DNA of 9,173 nucleotides from Pirellulales bacterium (GTDB lineage: Bacteria > Planctomycetota > Planctomycetia > Pirellulales > JAICIG01): contig JAICIG010000320.1 in the NCBI GenBank assembly GCA_025924495.1, positions 1-9,173 on the forward strand, given 5' to 3'. The position numbers and the translations under genes were made by a program. Below, one piece after another: positions 6,065 to 9,173 of the stretch (position 1 is the first letter of the stretch; every line of letters starts with the position of its first letter). The notes below the pieces were generated by a model. The model saw nothing but the letters and a program-made list of their open reading frames with translations, made no database searches and was not told the DNA's origin.

Positions 6065-7843
6065 CGGGAACTGCTCGAGCTGCAGCAGATTGCCGACGTC
6101 GGCGGCCGAATTCCACAGCTCTTCCAGCGAGTTGATGTATTCCAGATACGTCTCGGTCAGCACCCGCTGCGCCTGCAGGAAGCGGGCCAGCTCGAACTGG
6201 CGCTTTTCATAGGCTTCTCGGTTCAGTTCCTGGTTCCGCAACGAGAGCGGCATGATCACGCGGCCATAGCGCTCGGCCAGCGCGCGTGCCGCGCGGTAGC
6301 GACTGAGGGCGTCGGCGGCCTGTCGCAGCAAATCATTCTGCAAGACGTTCAGGCTGGCCTGCGCATCGCGAATGTTGGCTTGCGCCGCACGCCGATTCCC
6401 CTGGTTCCAGTCCCAGACGGGGATGTTGAACTGGATATTGTACCAGAACTGCCCCTGCACGTGCGGTGCGCCCCATTGGGCCGCAGGCCCCGTGTAAGGG
6501 TTCGGGAAAGGTTCGACTTCAGCTCGTTCAGAGAGGATGCGGCGCCGATCAACCTCCGCTCGCGCACTGCCCACGCGCGAGTTGGCCAGCGCCACGTATT
6601 GCCGCAACTCCGTCTCATTGAAGTTGGGAAACTGCGCGTCGATCCGCCCCACCGCCTGGGTCACCGGCAAGTTGGGCAAGCCGATGGTGGCGGACAATGT
6701 GCGCCGTCGGCCCTCCAAGATGCGCTCTGCATTCAGGAGCGTCGCCTCGGCTCGCTGCAGTTCGATCGACAACGCGAGCACGTCGATTTCAGCTTGTTCG
6801 CCGGCGCGACGGAGCGCTTCAGCGACATCCTGCGCCCGTTTGGCGATCACCACCAATTCGCGCGAGATTTCTACGCGCCTTTGCTGGGCTAGCAGCCCGT
6901 AGAACTGCTGGCGCACCGCCGCCAGCATATTCGCACGATCGGTGCGATAGTCGAAAATGGCTTGACGGATCAATTGCTCCGCCGCGGCTCGATCAAGCCG
7001 CTTTTTGCCCTTCATCGGGATTTCCATCTCGAACCCGGCGTTGTACAGGTTGTTCTGCCCGACGCCGAGCACCTGGGGGTTGTTCGTGTCCCAGCGCGGA
7101 TTGCTCCACAAACCCGCCTGGATCGCGTTGCCCCGCGCCGAATCGATTTGAGCCGCTGCGCTGCGCAGAATCGGATTGAATTCGATCGCCAGGGATGTCG
7201 CCTGATCGAGCGTAATTGTCCCGTCGCCGTTTAGCCTGACGCGCTCGGGAAATCGTCCGTTGGGCATCGGTTGTAATGTCGGCGCTGGCAGGATCATTCC
7301 CTCTCGCACGGCGTTCCCTGCCGGAAGCGGCTCTTGGCGGACCAACCGAGCCGTGGTAACGGCGGGGCGAAGTTCCGGCGCGTTGTGAGACACGACGATG
7401 GCCGTTGAATCCGGGGGCGCGTTCGTTCGGCGCGACGAGTTGACCGCCGCGGTCGGCGGAGGAGCTGGATTCAGCCGGATGGGAGCCGGGCTCGGCCGCG
7501 CCGGCTCGCTGAGTGTTGGCGAAACACGAGCCGGCGCCCCGGGGGGCGGCGCAGCGACTTTCGGTCCAGGGTATCCATATCGCTCGGCGGCTTGGCGCAG
7601 CGCGTCGGGAAGTTGTTTCGCCGGCGCCGTGTTGGCGGAGCGTTGTCCATCGGCCCGCTCGATCACCGCACGCGGCCGCGGCGCGGTATCGCTTGTTTCG
7701 AGAGGAGTGGCGGAGCGCAATACCGGCGCGTCGGGTTTGCTGCGAGCGAATCGTTCCTCGCCCTGCAGCCGCACAGCCCCGAGGGCGATGCCTACGGCAA
7801 GCGAGCAGCAGCAAAGTCTCCAGTATTGACGCATGCGCTTCAT
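6062..7843 (-). CDS. TolC-family outer-membrane efflux channel with long proline-rich N-terminal linker
   Basis: A 593-residue outer-membrane factor, the exit duct of the efflux system. The start at ATG 7843 gives a classic signal peptide: MKRMRQYWR, then a hydrophobic core LCCCSLAVGIALGAV, with cleavage likely soon after residue 28. No lipobox is seen. The reading frame stays open upstream to 8221, but that part is Arg-rich, would overlap the divergent helicase gene and places the signal peptide internally, so it is left out. Residues 30-205 form a Pro/Ala/Arg-rich region, unusual for the family. The two TolC-type repeats follow: the first from ITLDQATSLAIEFNPIL (210-226) with strand segment NLYNAGFEMEIPM near 265-277, the second with strand segment FWYNIQFNIPVWDWNQGNRRAAQANI near 466-491, each flanked by long coiled-coil helices. 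It is the first gene of the apparent three-gene operon. The ribosome binding site is weak. Confidence 0.92.
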   Translation of the reverse strand: MKRMRQYWRLCCCSLAVGIALGAVRLQGEERFARSKPDAPVLRSATPLETSDTAPRPRAVIERADGQRSANTAPAKQLPDALRQAAERYGYPGPKVAAPPPGAPARVSPTLSEPARPSPAPIRLNPAPPPTAAVNSSRRTNAPPDSTAIVVSHNAPELRPAVTTARLVRQEPLPAGNAVREGMILPAPTLQPMPNGRFPERVRLNGDGTITLDQATSLAIEFNPILRSAAAQIDSARGNAIQAGLWSNPRWDTNNPQVLGVGQNNLYNAGFEMEIPMKGKKRLDRAAAEQLIRQAIFDYRTDRANMLAAVRQQFYGLLAQQRRVEISRELVVIAKRAQDVAEALRRAGEQAEIDVLALSIELQRAEATLLNAERILEGRRRTLSATIGLPNLPVTQAVGRIDAQFPNFNETELRQYVALANSRVGSARAEVDRRRILSERAEVEPFPNPYTGPAAQWGAPHVQGQFWYNIQFNIPVWDWNQGNRRAAQANIRDAQASLNVLQNDLLRQAADALSRYRAARALAERYGRVIMPLSLRNQELNREAYEKRQFELARFLQAQRVLTETYLEYINSLEELWNSAADVGNLLQLEQFP

Positions 7844-7885
7844 TCGGTGCTTTATCCAGAGAACACGACGTTTCCATCGAGTTGT

Positions 7886-7896
7886 ATCGGTCCGAT
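7886..7896. promoter_or_regulatory. Perfect 11-base palindrome ahead of the efflux operon
   Basis: ATCGG-T-CCGAT is an exact dyad about 43 bases upstream of the TolC-like start. It overlaps a possible minus-strand -10 element (CATAAT, 7895-7900), a position from which a bound protein would block transcription. It is short, and a GC-rich genome contains many such sites, so the operator call is tentative. Confidence 0.25.
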
Positions 7897-7933
7897 TATG
7901 CCGTCTGATGCAACCTCGCGAGTCGTGCCCAAT

Positions 7934-7948
7934 TTGACACCGTGTTAA
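7934..7948. promoter_or_regulatory. Near-perfect 15-base dyad, candidate operator of the efflux operon
   Basis: TTGACAC-C-GTGTTAA pairs in six of seven positions around a central C, about 90 bases upstream of the TolC-like start. Its centre is 50 bases from that of the palindrome at 7886-7896, close to five helical turns. It may bind a regulator of the efflux genes or of the divergent helicase. No regulator gene for the operon is adjacent on this side, and the half sites do not match the dyad near the Rrf2 gene. Confidence 0.35.
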
Positions 7949-8196
7949 TCTGGGGGTGCGGGATCGAGCTTGCCGGGTAGTCGGTCGACGCAGCTTGTCA
8001 AAATCTTCCGATCGAACAGGACTGGTAGTTCTGACGGGGAGAAGCTGCGAGTCCTTGGATTTCCGGACCCCGACCCGTATCTTGAACTGTGGGACGTCGG
8101 CCAATAGTAAGTCCCCCCGGATCGTTGCCCGCGTGGGCTTGGCGAATTGGCTTGCACATCTCTCGCTCCGGTTCCCTCTAGCGCGTTTACGATCTG

Positions 8197-9173
8197 ATGC
8201 CAATTCCGGAATTTCATCCAATCATTGTCCGTTGGTTCGCGGATCGCTTTGGCGAGCCGACCGATCCGCAACGCCTCGGATGGCCTGAAATCGCCGCGGG
8301 CCGGCATACGCTGATCGCCGCTCCCACCGGGTCGGGCAAAACCTTGGCGGCGTTTCTGACGTGCATCGATCGGCTGTTGCGGCAGAGCCTGGCGGGCGAA
8401 CTGGGCGACGAAACGCAGGTTCTCTACGTTTCGCCCTTGAAAGCGCTCTCCAGCGACGTCCGCCGCAATTTGTCGGTCCCTTTGGCTGAAATTGGCCAGT
8501 ACGCCGCGACGGCGGGGCACGAACTGCCGCCCTTGCGAGTTATGCTCCGCACCGGCGACACTCCGTCTTCAGAACGTCAGGCGATGCTCAAGCGTCCCCC
8601 GCACATTCTGGTGACGACGCCCGAGTCTCTCTACTTGCTGCTCACGTCGCTCAAAGGCCGCGAAATGTTGCGGGCGGTCAAGACGGTGATCGTCGACGAA
8701 ATTCACGCTTTGGCTCGCGATAAGCGTGGTTCTCACTTGACGCTGTCGCTGGAGCGGTTGGCGCATCTGTGCGCTCAGCCCCCTTTAAGAATCGGCTTGT
8801 CGGCCACGCAGCGGCCGATGGACGAAATCGCCCGCTTTCTTGTCGGCACGCACTCGGTTTCGCCCGCTGGCGATGCGAACTGCAGCATAATCGACGTCGG
8901 CCATGTGCGATCGCTCGATTTGCAAGTCGAAGTGCCCCCCAGCGAACTTTCGGCAGTTTGTTCGCACGAAACTTGGGCGGAGATTTACCAGCGACTGACG
9001 GAATTGATCGCCGAGCATCGCAGCACTCTGATCTTCGTCAACACGCGGCGGATGGCCGAGCGCGTCTGTTATCGCCTCAGCGAACTGCTGGGCGAAGGCG
9101 CCGTTGCCAGCCACCACGGCAGTCTGTCGCGCGAGCTGCGGCTTTCCGCCGAGCAGAGATTGCAGTCGGGCGA
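8197..9173 (+). CDS. Lhr-type superfamily 2 ATP-dependent helicase, N-terminal part
   Basis: A large helicase of the Lhr family, running off the right edge after 325 complete codons; full Lhr proteins are commonly around 1,400-1,600 residues. These are ATP-driven 3'-to-5' translocases linked to DNA repair in the bacteria studied. The start [20 protein letters not shown] resembles the usual Lhr beginning, and no better start or clear ribosome binding site is seen. Motifs in order: Q-like PTDPQ near 20-24, Walker A APTGSGKT at 42-49, motif Ia YVSPLKAL at 77-84, motif Ib TTPESLY at 140-146, Walker B DEIH at 167-170, motif III SAT at 202-204, motif [10 protein letters not shown] at about 278-285, and SHHGSLS at 305-311, so the nucleotide site looks intact. 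The [13 protein letters not shown] context favours Lhr over the ligase-associated DEXH helicases. It is divergent from the efflux operon, with no evident functional tie. Confidence 0.88.
   Translation, partial: MPIPEFHPIIVRWFADRFGEPTDPQRLGWPEIAAGRHTLIAAPTGSGKTLAAFLTCIDRLLRQSLAGELGDETQVLYVSPLKALSSDVRRNLSVPLAEIGQYAATAGHELPPLRVMLRTGDTPSSERQAMLKRPPHILVTTPESLYLLLTSLKGREMLRAVKTVIVDEIHALARDKRGSHLTLSLERLAHLCAQPPLRIGLSATQRPMDEIARFLVGTHSVSPAGDANCSIIDVGHVRSLDLQVEVPPSELSAVCSHETWAEIYQRLTELIAEHRSTLIFVNTRRMAERVCYRLSELLGEGAVASHHGSLSRELRLSAEQRLQSG

Larger units (their letters stand above)
7844..8196. other. Divergent intergenic region between the efflux operon and the helicase gene
   Basis: This 353-base stretch separates the start of the TolC-like gene (minus) from the start of the Lhr-type helicase (plus), and must hold promoters for both. 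I see no gene in it: the open frames that cross it are Arg-rich and overlap the better-supported genes. It contains two short palindromes near the efflux side (7886-7896 and 7934-7948) and a possible minus-strand -10 element CATAAT at 7895-7900, without a recognisable -35 at the right distance. A plus-strand TTGACA at 7934-7939 lacks a partnering -10. Nothing clear was found in 7950-8196. Confidence 0.6.

Noticed and set aside
7934..7962. TTGACA as a plus-strand -35 promoter element for the helicase gene
   Set aside because: No -10-like hexamer is found 16-18 bases downstream, and the hexamer is better explained as one arm of the dyad at 7934-7948.
7844..8221. N-terminal extension of the TolC-like frame up to a TTG at 8221
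   Set aside because: It would bury a good signal peptide, is Arg-rich without a domain and overlaps the divergent helicase start.
7956..8288. A 110-codon plus-strand frame in the divergent region
   Set aside because: It overlaps the start of the helicase gene in another frame, is Arg-rich and resembles no known family.

Overview
The window reads as ordinary chromosome from a Gram-negative, diderm bacterium. The central object is a complete three-part efflux system (outer-membrane channel, periplasmic adaptor, inner-membrane RND pump) that spans two membranes. High GC, mostly weak Shine-Dalgarno signals, a long proline-rich extension on the outer-membrane protein and the style of the Rrf2 and Lhr-type proteins remind me of Planctomycetes. 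That is an impression from memory and not a proven assignment.

Layout. (1) Positions 1-117, minus strand: the first 39 codons of an exported protein of unknown function, with a signal peptide and the best ribosome binding site in the window. (2) 118-320: a divergent control region with an inverted repeat of Rrf2/IscR-like geometry. (3) 321-773, plus: an Rrf2-family regulator that keeps most, but not all, of the IscR iron-sulfur ligands. (4) 774-862: a short convergent gap with a terminator-like hairpin. (5) 863-7843, minus: three genes transcribed tolC-like, then adaptor, then RND pump, probably one operon. (6) 7844-8196: a 353-base divergent control region with two palindromes. (7) 8197 to the right edge, plus: the N-terminal 325 codons of an Lhr-type superfamily 2 helicase.

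How they work together. The RND pump carries the D-D-E transmembrane signature of CzcA-type heavy-metal pumps, so export of divalent cations (Zn, Co, Cd or Ni) driven by the proton gradient is the best guess. The adaptor and channel genes beside it complete the machine. The Rrf2 gene converges on the efflux operon, so it need not control it; its more natural targets are itself and the divergent exported protein on its left. The Lhr gene shares only a promoter region with the efflux operon and has no obvious functional link.

I do not see a clearly new multi-gene system. Points worth a second look are the Rrf2 protein's altered cluster ligands and nearby dyad, a large low-complexity insertion in the pump's periplasmic domain, a Ser-Ser variant in its proton relay motif, the roughly 175-residue linker in the TolC-like protein, the two palindromes ahead of the efflux operon, and an inverted repeat across the tolC stop codon. 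No tRNA, rRNA, CRISPR array, insertion sequence or attachment site was recognised.
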